Source of the DNA: Paenibacillus sp. Marseille-Q4541
Lineage (GTDB): Bacteria > Bacillota > Bacilli > Paenibacillales > Paenibacillaceae
Length of the DNA: 64,000 nt
Assembly: GCF_018310695.1 (NCBI RefSeq)
Contig: NZ_JAGXCY010000021.1
Coordinates: forward strand, 25,317 to 89,316
Direction: 5' to 3'
Position numbers and translations under genes: made by a program. Numbering within the stretch: the first letter of the stretch is position 1; every line of letters begins with the position of its first letter. This document shows, one piece after another, positions 8,341-18,454 of this stretch. The notes under the pieces were generated by a model, which was given only the letters and a program-made list of their open reading frames with translations, had not been told where the DNA came from and ran no database searches.

Positions 8341-11034
8341 ATGATAACGGAACAGCAATTGCTCGATTTTATGCATGAAACGGCCTACAAGCCGATGACT
8401 TATCAGGAGTTGGAACAGCATTTTAATATAGAAGATGCCTCCGAGTTCAAAGAATTTCTTAAATTACTCAATCATCTCGAAGATGAAGGGAAGATTGTAC
8501 TTACCAGTGCGAACCGCTATGGCGTCCCTGGACGCATGCAGATGGTCCGTGGACGGCTTCAAGCCCATGCGAAGGGGTTTGCCTTCCTTATCCCTGAAGA
8601 TCGTGAGCATCCGGACGTGTACATCCATGCCAATGATCTGAAAAGTTCCATGAATGGAGATACCGTTCTTGTTCGTGTAACTTCCAAAGGTCCTGAGGGC
8701 GGCCGACTTGAGGGTGAAGTGGTTCGCATTGTAAAACGTGCGATCACTCAAGTCGTTGGCGTATTCCAAAGTCATGAAGTATATGGCTTCGTTATACCGG
8801 ATGACAAGCGGATTAATCGTGACATCTTTATTCCTCGCGGAAGTTTTCAAGGTGCAGAAGATGGTCAGAAAGTCGTTGTAAAGATAGTAAGCTATCCGGA
8901 AGGCCGTGCGGCAGCTGAAGGGGAAGTCATTGAAGTTCTTGGTCACAAAGACGATCCAGGGATTGATATTCTATCAGTGATCCGCAAGCATCAACTTCCA
9001 GAAGGATTTCCTGATGAAGTCATCGCAGAGTCGGAACAGGTGCCTGAATCGATTACTGAAGAAGAAATTGTGCGTCAAGGACGCCGTGACCTCCGTGGTC
9101 TAAACATTGTCACCATTGATGGTGAGGATGCCAAAGACTTGGACGATGCGGTTAACGTTGAGCGTCTTGAGAACGGTCATTACCGGCTTGGTGTGCATAT
9201 TGCCGACGTAGGCTACTATGTACCTGAGAATTCTAAGCTTGACCAAGAAGCTTATAACCGAGGTTGTAGTGTGTATTTGGTTGACCGGGTAATTCCAATG
9301 CTTCCAAAACGCTTGTCTAACGGGATATGCAGTTTGAACCCGCAGGTTGACAGGCTCACCATGTCTTGTGTGATGGAATTCAACGAACAGATGAAGGTCG
9401 TCAAACATGATGTGTTCACAAGTGTCATTAAGACCAAGGAACGGATGACCTACAAGAATGTCTATAAAATTCTGGAGGAAGAAGATCCAGAACTTATTGA
9501 GCGATACAGTGAACTCGTGGACGACTTCAAACTGATGAAGGAAATCGCCATGAAGCTTCGCAATATGCGGATGCGCCGCGGTGCGGTAGATTTTGATTTT
9601 GAAGAGAGCAAAATCATCGTCGACGCAGAAGGTAAACCGGTAGATATCGTGAAGAGAGAGCGGACGGTAGCGGAACAGATTATCGAGGAGTTTATGCTCG
9701 CTGCAAATGAAACGGTAGCGGAACATTTCCACTGGTTGAAAGTTCCGTTCATCTATCGTGTGCATGAGGACCCAGATCAGGAGAAGCTGCAGAACTTCCT
9801 CGCTTTTGCTGCGAATTTCGGTCATCAGGTGAAAGGACGCGGGAATGCGATTCATCCAAGAGCGTTGCAGTCACTGCTTGAAGATATTCAAGGGACAAAA
9901 GAACAGACGGTCATCAGTACGATGATGCTGCGTTCTATGAAGCAGGCGAAGTATGATTCGGAAATGTCGGGACACTTTGGCCTGGCTGCTGAGTTCTATA
10001 GTCACTTTACTTCTCCGATTCGTCGTTATCCAGACCTTGTAATTCACCGTGTGATGCGTGAAGTATTTGAGAATAACGGAGCGCTCCCAGATCAGCGTCA
10101 TGAATACTTGGCAAGCCGTATGCAGGACATCGCTCAGCAATCTTCTGAGCGGGAGCGTGTGGCGGTAGAGGCTGAGCGGGACACGGAGAAAATGAAGAAA
10201 GCTGAATTCATGCTCGACAAGGTCGGCGAAGTATTCGAAGGAATGATCAGCAGTGTTACCAGCTTCGGAATGTTTATTGAACTGGAGAATACGGTTGAGG
10301 GCCTTATCCGACTGAGCATGCTGACAGACGACTATTACCATTTTGACGAACAACATATGGCACTTATAGGGGAGCGTACTTCGAAGGTCTTCCGCATCGG
10401 AGATGAAGTGGAGATTCGTGTAACCCGTGTTAATATGGATGACTACACGATCGACTTTGAGATGGTAGACATGAAACCTAGCCAAGGACGTCCTGGAGGG
10501 CAAGGCGGACCACGCGGTGGTGGTCGTGGTGGCCAACAACGTAACGACGGTCGCAGCGGTGTCCGTGGTGGAAATCGGGAAGGCCAGCGTGGTAGAACGG
10601 GCGAGACTGGAAGTCAGGGCGGGAAGCGTCGTGACCAAAGTAACGCTGGTAATGCTGGCGGTAATGGAAACCGCGCTAAAAACGGTGGACGCGGCGGACA
10701 GGGCATCAATACGAATTCCGCATCTCGTTCATCGGACCGTCCAAGTTTTGGGTTTGGTTCAGGTAAAGGTGGATACAGTTCAACAGGCTCTGCCTTCGGC
10801 TCAGGTTCAGGTTCTTCAAGCTCGGAAGGTCGCGGTGGATACCAGCAAGGAAAGGGTCGGAAGAAGAAAACGACCAAGAGCGGGATCTTCGTTGGCGATC
10901 AGGGCTCAGCAGACCAAACCGTGAATCCGCCAGTAGGAGACGGTGAGTCATCGGCTGGCAAACGTAAACGGAATAAGAACAAAGGCGGCAACAAGAACGG
11001 AATGGCCGCATTTGTACGCAAAAAGAAAAAATAA
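8341..11034 (+). CDS. rnr: Ribonuclease R with a long Gly/Arg/Ser-rich C-terminal extension
   Basis: Processive 3'-5' exoribonuclease that degrades structured RNA and works with SmpB-tmRNA in clearing stalled messages. Order: N-terminal helix-turn-helix (about 1-75), cold-shock domains, RNB catalytic domain with the metal-binding stretch TIDGEDAKDLDDAV starting near residue 258, S1 domain (about 625-710), then a low-complexity tail (about 713-897) rich in GG, RGG, QRG and SG repeats and ending in a lysine cluster. The protein is 897 aa against about 780 in B. subtilis, the excess being this tail. ATG 8341 is preceded by AGAGGTGA; the frame extends upstream to 8260 without a ribosome binding site. 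Confidence 0.94.
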   Translation: MITEQQLLDFMHETAYKPMTYQELEQHFNIEDASEFKEFLKLLNHLEDEGKIVLTSANRYGVPGRMQMVRGRLQAHAKGFAFLIPEDREHPDVYIHANDLKSSMNGDTVLVRVTSKGPEGGRLEGEVVRIVKRAITQVVGVFQSHEVYGFVIPDDKRINRDIFIPRGSFQGAEDGQKVVVKIVSYPEGRAAAEGEVIEVLGHKDDPGIDILSVIRKHQLPEGFPDEVIAESEQVPESITEEEIVRQGRRDLRGLNIVTIDGEDAKDLDDAVNVERLENGHYRLGVHIADVGYYVPENSKLDQEAYNRGCSVYLVDRVIPMLPKRLSNGICSLNPQVDRLTMSCVMEFNEQMKVVKHDVFTSVIKTKERMTYKNVYKILEEEDPELIERYSELVDDFKLMKEIAMKLRNMRMRRGAVDFDFEESKIIVDAEGKPVDIVKRERTVAEQIIEEFMLAANETVAEHFHWLKVPFIYRVHEDPDQEKLQNFLAFAANFGHQVKGRGNAIHPRALQSLLEDIQGTKEQTVISTMMLRSMKQAKYDSEMSGHFGLAAEFYSHFTSPIRRYPDLVIHRVMREVFENNGALPDQRHEYLASRMQDIAQQSSERERVAVEAERDTEKMKKAEFMLDKVGEVFEGMISSVTSFGMFIELENTVEGLIRLSMLTDDYYHFDEQHMALIGERTSKVFRIGDEVEIRVTRVNMDDYTIDFEMVDMKPSQGRPGGQGGPRGGGRGGQQRNDGRSGVRGGNREGQRGRTGETGSQGGKRRDQSNAGNAGGNGNRAKNGGRGGQGINTNSASRSSDRPSFGFGSGKGGYSSTGSAFGSGSGSSSSEGRGGYQQGKGRKKKTTKSGIFVGDQGSADQTVNPPVGDGESSAGKRKRNKNKGGNKNGMAAFVRKKKK

Positions 11035-11097
11035 ACCATCTGCCTAGAACATGAGACGCTTAAGATAAGCGGACACGAACAGGAATGGTTACATCAT

Positions 11098-11151
11098 AGA
11101 AGCTGGCATGTCATGCCCCTTAAATAGGGCTGACATGCCAGCTTCTTTTTT
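11098..11151 (+). terminator. Terminator after rnr
   Basis: A 16-bp perfect outer stem (11098-11113 with 11131-11146) and an inner GCCC/GGGC pairing, followed by T6. The T-run is only on the rnr side. Confidence 0.93.
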
Positions 11152-11180
11152 ATGTGAATCAGAAGTGTTTCAGGCGGAGA

Positions 11181-12251
11181 CTAGATGCTTCGGTGATGCT
11201 TGATGTAATCAGCAGGGGCAATGCCATGGATCTTCTTGAACGTCTTGCTAAAATGGGGGTAATCGGTATATCCCACCCGTTCACAAATTTCTGAGGCGCT
11301 ATGGATTTGCTGTTCAAGTAATGATCTCGCTTCTTCCATACGCAAACCAATGAGATACTGTACATAACTGGTTCCGGTCTCTTCTTTAAACAAACGGCTA
11401 AAATAAGTGACCGACATACCCGCGACATCAGCTGCTGTCTGAACAGACAAATGACGATCAGATAAGTGCTCTTCAGTATACTTGATCACTTTGGAAATAT
11501 GGGTACGTGAGCCAAAATTCCGTGATTTCCTCACAGCGTGGAGCAGGAACTGAATATAAGCTGTACATTGTTTATGCACAGAGGGTAAGTCTTTGGTAGA
11601 TTCGGTTTCTTCATCAGCCCATGATTTTCTGCTGGCAGGTGTACCTTGGAGATTGAGTCCGCGATATTGCAATTCCCCATCTAGTTTCTCCTGCAGTATG
11701 TTAATCAAGGTATAGGTGGGAATATCCTCAGCAGCGTCTTCCTCGTAATGACTAATGAGCTCATGGAGTATTTCTTCAGCAGCGGGTTCATCCAAGCGCC
11801 AGACGGCATCGGTTAATTCTTTTAGCATCTCTTCATGGCTCAGGACCCATTGTCTGTAATCAAGAACTTTACGTTTTTGTTTCTCTAATCGGAGATGGAT
11901 GGTTGTGAGAGTCTGCTGGAACTTATCTGGACTGACTGGCTTCAGTAAAAAATCTTCCACACCTAAACGCAGCGCCCGCTGCGCATACTCGAATTCTCCA
12001 TAACCTGAAATGATGAGGAAAAGGACATCAGGGCACGTTTCTCTCGCTTTTTCAATAAGATCAAGGCCATCTATTCCTGGCATACAAATATCTGTAATGA
12101 TGAGGGCAGGCTGTTCTTCTAGTAGTATAAGTGCCTCCTCCCCATCCTCGGCTTCTCCTGCTACACGAAAAGGAAGTCCAGAGGACTCCACGAGCTTCGC
12201 AAGACTGCGATGAATCATGTATTCATCATCCGCGATGATTACTTTATACAT
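11181..12251 (-). CDS. Response regulator, CheY receiver plus AraC-type DNA-binding domain (YesN-like)
   Basis: Output half of a two-component system. The receiver (1-125) has the acid pair in ADDE, phosphoacceptor Asp54 in IITDICMPGIDG and the lysine in LLKPVSP. A linker follows, then a C-terminal AraC double helix-turn-helix (about 250-356). AAAGGAGGA precedes ATG 12251. It lies 46 bases downstream of the sensor kinase gene on the same strand, so the two are co-transcribed. The pair diverges from the ABC sugar operon starting at 14251, its most likely target. Confidence 0.92.
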   Translation of the reverse strand: MYKVIIADDEYMIHRSLAKLVESSGLPFRVAGEAEDGEEALILLEEQPALIITDICMPGIDGLDLIEKARETCPDVLFLIISGYGEFEYAQRALRLGVEDFLLKPVSPDKFQQTLTTIHLRLEKQKRKVLDYRQWVLSHEEMLKELTDAVWRLDEPAAEEILHELISHYEEDAAEDIPTYTLINILQEKLDGELQYRGLNLQGTPASRKSWADEETESTKDLPSVHKQCTAYIQFLLHAVRKSRNFGSRTHISKVIKYTEEHLSDRHLSVQTAADVAGMSVTYFSRLFKEETGTSYVQYLIGLRMEEARSLLEQQIHSASEICERVGYTDYPHFSKTFKKIHGIAPADYIKHHRSI

Positions 12252-12297
12252 AAAAAAGTCCTCCTTTAAGTGTATAGGTGGGATCAGCAGCGAAAGA

Positions 12298-14115
12298 CTA
12301 GGTTTTCGAATGAAAAGGGATAAGTGTACTATTTGGTAATCTCACCTCTAAATGCGTGCCCTTCTGGTCAGAAGAGGCAATAAACAGTCCATATTCATCT
12401 CCAAAAGATAAACGGATTCGCTCATGTACACTTCCGAGTCCAATACCACTTGATGCAATTGCTTGATGAAGGAGTTCTTCCTGTTGAAAATAGGCGTTCA
12501 GACGATTTTTCTCTGCTTCATTCATTCCATGTCCAACATCTTTGATATGGAGTATATACCGACCTTGCTCATGACTCAGAGCTAAACCGATATAAGTAGG
12601 CGGAAGTCGGTGGTTCTGATAACCGTGAATAAAGGCATTCTCAACAAGAGGTTGCAGCGTAAGGCGAACAAGGTAAACATGGTCCAGCATAGATTCATCT
12701 AAATCTATATCCATCGTCAGCTTACGGTATCTGGCAGACTGAATATCCAAATACGCTCTCAAATGCCCGATCTCCTCTCGAAGAGTAACAATTTGATGCG
12801 CGTTTTTTAAATTATAGCGAAACAGATCGGCAAGAGAGGTTGTCATTTTGCTGATGACCTGGTTGTTCTCCATGATGGCATGACTATTGATGACTTCCAG
12901 TGTGTTGTATAGAAAATGGGGGTTGATCTGTGACTGCATCGCTTGGAGAGCAGATTCCTTCTGAGCAAGTTCATGTTCCCGCTCCTTCAGCTTAGCAGAT
13001 TGTACTTCGTCTACGAGTCGTTTCAGTTCATCCACCATATGGGCATGACTGCGAAAAAGCTTTCCAATCTCATCGTGGCGTTCGGTCATCTTGGTTATCG
13101 GAAGCGTGAAGTCGCCTGTCTGGACCCTTTTCATAAAGCGCTCTAGAAGGGATAAAGCTCGACTGATTTGGAGTGAAAAGCCTCCTAGAATAAACACGGT
13201 AACGATCATAATGACGGCAAAGCAGTAAATTGCGGTTGCTCTGAGGTCTAATAGTTCGCCTACGACCGCATTTTTGGGTTGTTCTAGAGCAACGATCCAG
13301 TCTGTCTGAGGAGAGTGCTCATATAATAAAATATTTTGATGACTTGCTTCGTATTCATGTAATAAGCCTGTCTTGCTGAACGTAAGATCACGAACAAGGG
13401 AAGGCGTGAGGGAAGTGCCGATCCGTGGATTGTCTGGATGATAGATGATATGGCCGCTTGTTGCATCTGCAATCCAGACTTCAAGTTCATGGTGAGAAAC
13501 ATTTTTGCATATCCCAGCAATCTGGCTGAGGTTCAGATCAACGACAAGCAGTCCTTCGAACAGATAACTCTGGTTGCTCGGAATTTTCCGTGTCACGGTA
13601 AGGACTGGTTCTGTGCCTACGTACCGAATCCCCTCAATATGAAAATCATCCATTTGTTCCATCTTTCCTAAGAGTAGCCGATTGCGATGCGTAATTTGGC
13701 CCATATCAAGCATTTCAGTGGCGCGGGTATAGTCGCTAACAATAAACCCATTTTTGGCTACAAGGGACATGCCGACAAGATCATCCCGGCCGTAGAGCAT
13801 TTGAGCAAACATTCCTTTTTCGATGGATTCGGATAATTTAAGGTAAGCGTAAGGCGATAGGCTGCGGCTATTGACCAGACTTTGGATGCTGGCATTCGAG
13901 AGAAAAGGGTAGGTAGAGGTTTCGAGTCCGGCAATGTACAGGTTTAAATACTCATTCGTTTGGGTTACGATGCGCTGATTGGAAGCAATGGTGGATTTTT
14001 CAATCGTTGCAGTGGAGGCATTGTACCAGTATGCGCCGAGCAGGAGTACGGGCAAACAAACGAACAGAAGGCTGATGGTGATCAGCTTTTTGTTAATGGA
14101 TAGATTCTTCAGCAT
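12298..14115 (-). CDS. Sensor histidine kinase, YesM type
   Basis: Membrane sensor partner of the adjacent YesN-like regulator. Order: transmembrane helix (about 8-30), extracellular sensing region of roughly 250 residues (Cache-like), second transmembrane helix near 300-320, HAMP linker, His_kinase domain with QINPHFLYN (His400), and an ATPase domain with GIGLGSVHERIRLSFG. I start at ATG 14115, the first methionine before the membrane helix. AAGGAGG is 14 bases upstream, a little far, so an in-frame GTG at 14130 is a weaker alternative. Kinases of this type usually sense sugars or the state of a linked ABC importer. Confidence 0.9.
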   Translation of the reverse strand: MLKNLSINKKLITISLLFVCLPVLLLGAYWYNASTATIEKSTIASNQRIVTQTNEYLNLYIAGLETSTYPFLSNASIQSLVNSRSLSPYAYLKLSESIEKGMFAQMLYGRDDLVGMSLVAKNGFIVSDYTRATEMLDMGQITHRNRLLLGKMEQMDDFHIEGIRYVGTEPVLTVTRKIPSNQSYLFEGLLVVDLNLSQIAGICKNVSHHELEVWIADATSGHIIYHPDNPRIGTSLTPSLVRDLTFSKTGLLHEYEASHQNILLYEHSPQTDWIVALEQPKNAVVGELLDLRATAIYCFAVIMIVTVFILGGFSLQISRALSLLERFMKRVQTGDFTLPITKMTERHDEIGKLFRSHAHMVDELKRLVDEVQSAKLKEREHELAQKESALQAMQSQINPHFLYNTLEVINSHAIMENNQVISKMTTSLADLFRYNLKNAHQIVTLREEIGHLRAYLDIQSARYRKLTMDIDLDESMLDHVYLVRLTLQPLVENAFIHGYQNHRLPPTYIGLALSHEQGRYILHIKDVGHGMNEAEKNRLNAYFQQEELLHQAIASSGIGLGSVHERIRLSFGDEYGLFIASSDQKGTHLEVRLPNSTLIPFHSKT

Positions 14116-14250
14116 AGACCGCTTACTCACCTCCTTGCCGAACTTAAGTGCAGGAAAAGACAACTGGAATACGAAAAACCATTCCGCTTTATCTTACAAT
14201 ATTTACAATATAAGGTGTGGGATGGATCAAATATATCGGGGGGCGGTTTC

Positions 14251-15630
14251 ATGGTCAAGCGTAAAGGAATGTCCGTACTCGTATGTATGCTTCTAGTGCT
14301 GACGGTATTCGCAGCAGGCTGCAGCAAAGGCGGAAATGGCACTGCGGAAACACCGGGTGGTACGGCAGAACCTAAGCCAGGAGCGAATAACCCTCCGCAG
14401 GAGCAAACGGAAATCACGCTCGGTTATTATTCAGATGGGAAAAGTGATGCCAAGATGAAGGAGCTCATCGCTACTTTTACCGAGAAGCATCCAAACATCA
14501 AAGTAAAAACACAAAGCGCACCTTATGGCCAGTTCTATCAAAAGCTCGATACACAGATTGCCGCAGGCAAAGCGCCTGATGTGTGGTTGTCAGATGGAGC
14601 ACTCGTGATGAAGTATGCAGAACGCGGAACTTTGAAGGACGTTACAGAATGGATCAATAAAGATCTTAACAAAGACGATTACTATGGACTTGAGTTCAAT
14701 AAAGATGCAGAGGGACACTACTGGGGCATTCCACAAGGGATTCAGATCGGTGTGCTGTATTACAACAAGGATCTGTTTGATAAAGCAGGTGTAAGTTATC
14801 CGGAGGATAGCTGGACGTGGGAAGATTTGAAGACAGCAGCCGAAAAGCTGACGGTTGATGCAAGTGGAAAAACAGCGACGGATGCGAGTTTTGATGCGAA
14901 TAGTGTAAGCCAGTTTGGCTTAACCTTTTTCAGTATTACAGAAGGATGGTTTTCGGTGCTGAAATCATATGGCGGGGGCATTCTGGATGAGACGAACACA
15001 AAATCGATTGTGGATTCCCCTGAGAATAAGCAGGCAATGAATTGGATTGTAGATGGCATGAAAAGAGGGATCTTCACCGATCCGGTCGATCTGAAAAGTT
15101 TCCAAAGCTCGATGGCTGTATTCCCAAGTGGCTCGGCCGCGATGCGGATTGGCATTTATGCACGTGTTCAGGCAGCAAACGAAGCAGGACTTAATTATGA
15201 TGTAGCACTGTTACCAACTGGACCGAATGGGAAACGTTTTGCGCCTGTTATCGCGAACTCATGGGTGATCAGCGCCAAGGCAGATGAGGCAAAAGCTCAG
15301 GCGGCATGGGAATGGATGAAGTTCTGGGCGACGGAAGATGAGGTCCAAAAAGAGTGGGCCGCACTCGGTGAAGCCGTCCCAGTGAAGAAATCGGTGGCCA
15401 ATTCGGATGTGTTCCTCACTGCAGGGGCGAACCCAGCGAATCGTCAAGCTTTCCTGGACAGCTTCGAGTTTGCGGGAACCTTGGATACGAATGCGGTATG
15501 GGAAGAATGGGTATCCAAGTTTAACGAAAATGCGGAACGCGCTTTCCTTGGCGATACATCCGTAGAGGATACGCTTACGAAAGCAAATGAAGAGATACAG
15601 AAAGTGCTGGATGGTTTCTATCAGAAATAA
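14251..15630 (+). CDS. ABC transporter sugar-binding lipoprotein (family 1 extracellular solute-binding)
   Basis: Captures an extracellular sugar for the two permeases that follow. A lipoprotein signal peptide ends in the lipobox FAAGC, with lipidated Cys24, then a Gly/Pro-rich linker and the MalE/UgpB-type fold (WLSDGALVMKYAERGTL, WGIPQGIQIGVLYYNKDLF). The protein is 459 aa. Start ATG 14251 follows a G-rich ribosome binding site; the frame extends to 14215 without one. The substrate cannot be read from sequence. No ATPase gene is nearby, so a shared MsmX-type ATPase probably drives the importer. Confidence 0.92.
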   Translation: MVKRKGMSVLVCMLLVLTVFAAGCSKGGNGTAETPGGTAEPKPGANNPPQEQTEITLGYYSDGKSDAKMKELIATFTEKHPNIKVKTQSAPYGQFYQKLDTQIAAGKAPDVWLSDGALVMKYAERGTLKDVTEWINKDLNKDDYYGLEFNKDAEGHYWGIPQGIQIGVLYYNKDLFDKAGVSYPEDSWTWEDLKTAAEKLTVDASGKTATDASFDANSVSQFGLTFFSITEGWFSVLKSYGGGILDETNTKSIVDSPENKQAMNWIVDGMKRGIFTDPVDLKSFQSSMAVFPSGSAAMRIGIYARVQAANEAGLNYDVALLPTGPNGKRFAPVIANSWVISAKADEAKAQAAWEWMKFWATEDEVQKEWAALGEAVPVKKSVANSDVFLTAGANPANRQAFLDSFEFAGTLDTNAVWEEWVSKFNENAERAFLGDTSVEDTLTKANEEIQKVLDGFYQK

Positions 15631-15651
15631 GAAGGCAAAGGAGAGCCGCCC

Positions 15652-16614
15652 ATGATCCCAAATGAATCTTCTCAGACATCGCTAGAGAAAAAACAGAAGG
15701 TTCAGGCGGCGGGACGAAGCAGGTATATTCGATCAGAAGGAAGGTGGGGGCTCCTCATGGTGTCCCCTTATCTGATTCATTTTCTCGTCTTCGTGGCTGG
15801 ACCGCTGGCTGTATCCCTCTATTTCAGTTTTACAAAATACGATATGTTAACCTCGCCCCAATGGATCGGACTCGGGAATTATCAGCAGTTATTTCAGGAG
15901 CCTTTGTTCTGGAAGTCGCTGTGGAACACGCTCTATTTTGCAATTCTATTCGTGCCTATACAGACGGTACTCGCACTCATCCTTGCTGTAATGCTGAACC
16001 AGAAGCTAAAGGGACTCAAATGGTTTCGGATGGCTCACTTTATCCCAGTCATCTCTTCTTGGACCGTCATACTGTATGTGGCAGATTCGATTTTTAACCC
16101 TCGATTTGGGGTTGCAAATTCGTTGCTCGTAAAATGGGGACTCGATCCGCAGCAGTGGCTGAACAGTGAAAGATGGGTTATTCCTCTCCTAGTCCTGATT
16201 GCCGTATGGAAAGGAATCGGGTACATCATGGTTCTGTTTCTTGCAGGGCTGCAGAGTGTTCCTGGAGAGCTATATGAAGCGGCAGAGATCGATGGAGCAG
16301 GTGCTTTCCGTAAATTCCGGAGCATCACCGTGCCACTCATTTCTCCCACTACGTTTCTAGTTGTGATTCTAAGTACGATTTCTACCTTTCAAGCATTCGA
16401 GCAAGTCTATGTCATGACAGGGGCCGGAGATATCTCTTCAGCAGGAGGACCTAGGAACGCGAGTCTTGTGCTCATGCTGTATTTGTATAGAGAAGGCTTC
16501 TCGTTCATGCATATGGGATATGCCTCAGCCATTGCTTGGGTACTGTTTATGATCTTGTTCAGTCTCACCTTGGTACAGATGAAAATGCAAAATCGCTGGG
16601 TGCATTACAACTGA
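15652..16614 (+). CDS. ABC sugar permease, MalF/UgpA type
   Basis: First membrane subunit of the sugar importer. Six predicted transmembrane helices, and the cytoplasmic EAA loop that docks the ATPase (YEAAEIDGAGAFRKFRSITV, near residue 205). AAAGGAGAG precedes ATG 15652. It is 21 bases after the binding protein and 45 before the second permease, one operon. Confidence 0.93.
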   Translation: MIPNESSQTSLEKKQKVQAAGRSRYIRSEGRWGLLMVSPYLIHFLVFVAGPLAVSLYFSFTKYDMLTSPQWIGLGNYQQLFQEPLFWKSLWNTLYFAILFVPIQTVLALILAVMLNQKLKGLKWFRMAHFIPVISSWTVILYVADSIFNPRFGVANSLLVKWGLDPQQWLNSERWVIPLLVLIAVWKGIGYIMVLFLAGLQSVPGELYEAAEIDGAGAFRKFRSITVPLISPTTFLVVILSTISTFQAFEQVYVMTGAGDISSAGGPRNASLVLMLYLYREGFSFMHMGYASAIAWVLFMILFSLTLVQMKMQNRWVHYN

Positions 16615-16659
16615 CGGATAATCGTTCTGGTTTCTTCGTAAGAAAGGAAGTGGATAAGG

Positions 16660-17484
16660 ATGCCCGGTAAAAAACTGCGCAAAGCAGCCGCGTATCTGGC
16701 TATTTTTCTAAGTTCGCTCGTCATGCTTGTCCCGTTCGCCAAGGCATTGCTTAACTCCCTGAAAACCTATCGTGAATATACAGCCGTTCCGCCTACCTGG
16801 TTCCCAGACGTTTTTCAATGGTCAAATTATGCGGAAGTGCTGAAGCTAGGGGATTTCGGAACGCAAACGATGAACAGCTTTATCGTGTCTATTCTGTCCG
16901 TGATCGGAACGTTATTATCATGCTCGCTCGTCGGTTATGCATTTGCGAGACTTCGTTTTCCGATGAAAAATATGTTGTTCCTGTTTGTACTGGGAACGAT
17001 GATGATTCCGCCAGTGGTGATCATTATCCCGCACTTTATGATCTTTAACTCCATGAACATGCTGGATACGCTGACCCCGCTGTGGGTAATAGAGTGGCTT
17101 GCTCAGCCCTTTGGTATCTTCCTGATGCGGCAGGCGTTCCTCGGCATTCCGGGTGAATATGAGGAGTCTGCCAAAATGGAAGGGTGCAACCCGCTGCGAA
17201 TTTACTGGCGAATCTACATGCCAATGAGTTTGCCGTCACTAGCTACACTAGCTATCTTTACGTTCATGACGAAGTGGAATGAAATTCTCGCTCCATCCAT
17301 TTACCTTAGCTCGAGTGAAAAGTTCACACTTCCAATCGGTATCTTAGGACTGAAAGGACAATGGGTTGGTAACGAGCAATTGATGGTTGCTGCTGCGTTG
17401 ATGAGTTTGCTTCCCATCCTGATTGTCTTCCTGTTTGCTGAGAAATATTTTGTGCAAAATCATTCGGCTTCTGGAATTAAGTAA
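16660..17484 (+). CDS. ABC sugar permease, MalG/UgpE type
   Basis: Second membrane subunit of the importer. Six predicted helices and an EAA motif (YEESAKMEGCNPLRIYWRIY) near residue 165. The length of 274 aa is typical. ATG 16660 follows a GGAAG-type site. The end, NHSASGIK, is usual for this family (consensus G(A/L)VKG). Confidence 0.93.
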   Translation: MPGKKLRKAAAYLAIFLSSLVMLVPFAKALLNSLKTYREYTAVPPTWFPDVFQWSNYAEVLKLGDFGTQTMNSFIVSILSVIGTLLSCSLVGYAFARLRFPMKNMLFLFVLGTMMIPPVVIIIPHFMIFNSMNMLDTLTPLWVIEWLAQPFGIFLMRQAFLGIPGEYEESAKMEGCNPLRIYWRIYMPMSLPSLATLAIFTFMTKWNEILAPSIYLSSSEKFTLPIGILGLKGQWVGNEQLMVAAALMSLLPILIVFLFAEKYFVQNHSASGIK

Positions 17485-17547
17485 AGGCTACTTCAGACTG
17501 CGTAGGAAAGTAGTGTTTCCAACATGTAGGTACAAGAGGGGGTGAGT

Positions 17548-18441
17548 ATGCTGAAAACGAATAAATCTGTTGCTACAAAGAGCATCCCGCTAGCGGCTTT
17601 TAGTGGGTCCTTGATTGATTATCCACTACGAGAAGCGATGGAGATGACAGCTAGGCTTGGTTTTGACGGGATTGAGATTGCCTGTCGCTCCCCTCATCTT
17701 GGGCTGGATACTTCACTTGCTGAAGTGAGGGAGTTAGGTGATCTTGCGGCGGGGCATGGACTTCACATCCCTGCACTGGCAGGCTATACGGGTCACTTTT
17801 CTACCCTTACTGATGAGGAATGCGAAGCTGCCATGGAGGAATCCCGAAAGCTATTTCGCTTCGCTGAAGTGTTATCTGTTCCCTACGTCCGGGTTTTTCC
17901 GGGAGGGCCTAACGCTTTTCTGGCAGAGGATCAGCACTATGAGAGGGCAGCTCACTATTTGGTTAGAAGTTCCAAAGAAGCAGCAGAGCATGGGGTGAAG
18001 TTGCTTCTTGAGATTCACAACCAGACCTTAGTGGAAGATGCAGACAGTGCGCTACGGCTGCTACAGCTTGTAGGAGACGCTGGAATCGGCTTTATCCATG
18101 ATGCAGGCAATATGTATATAGCAGATGTGGACTACGGGAAAACGTCGGTGAGCAAGCTTGGAAGCCATCTGAGCCATATCCATGTGAAGGATGAGAAGCG
18201 GATTGAGCAAGCGGGCGCAGAAGGGTCTTTTAGCAACCGGACTCGGCATGGGATGGAGTCGTTTATGCAGTGTAGGCTTGGGGAAGGGGAGGTCGATCAT
18301 CGGCCGATGCTGACAGCTGTACAGGAGAGCGGATATAGCGGCTGGATTACACTAGAGTGTGCGGCTCCTTTTCCGTCTGAAGAGCGGCTTGCCTATGACT
18401 TGGCTGAGATGAAAAGGCAGCTTGGAAACAGATGCACGTAA
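17548..18441 (+). CDS. Sugar phosphate isomerase/epimerase (AP-endonuclease 2 TIM-barrel family)
   Basis: A xylose-isomerase-like TIM barrel that probably isomerises or epimerises the imported sugar. Expected metal ligands are visible: Glu in LLLEIHNQT, Asp in FIHDAGNM, His in HIHVKDEK and Glu in ITLECAAPFP. ATG 17548 is preferred to the GTG at 17542 because of GAGGGGG spacing. It ends just ahead of the next dehydrogenase gene. Enzymes of this family are often paired with Gfo/Idh dehydrogenases (inositol- or keto-sugar pathways), as here; the exact substrate is unknown. Confidence 0.88.
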   Translation: MLKTNKSVATKSIPLAAFSGSLIDYPLREAMEMTARLGFDGIEIACRSPHLGLDTSLAEVRELGDLAAGHGLHIPALAGYTGHFSTLTDEECEAAMEESRKLFRFAEVLSVPYVRVFPGGPNAFLAEDQHYERAAHYLVRSSKEAAEHGVKLLLEIHNQTLVEDADSALRLLQLVGDAGIGFIHDAGNMYIADVDYGKTSVSKLGSHLSHIHVKDEKRIEQAGAEGSFSNRTRHGMESFMQCRLGEGEVDHRPMLTAVQESGYSGWITLECAAPFPSEERLAYDLAEMKRQLGNRCT

Positions 18442-18454
18442 AGGAGGGAAGATT

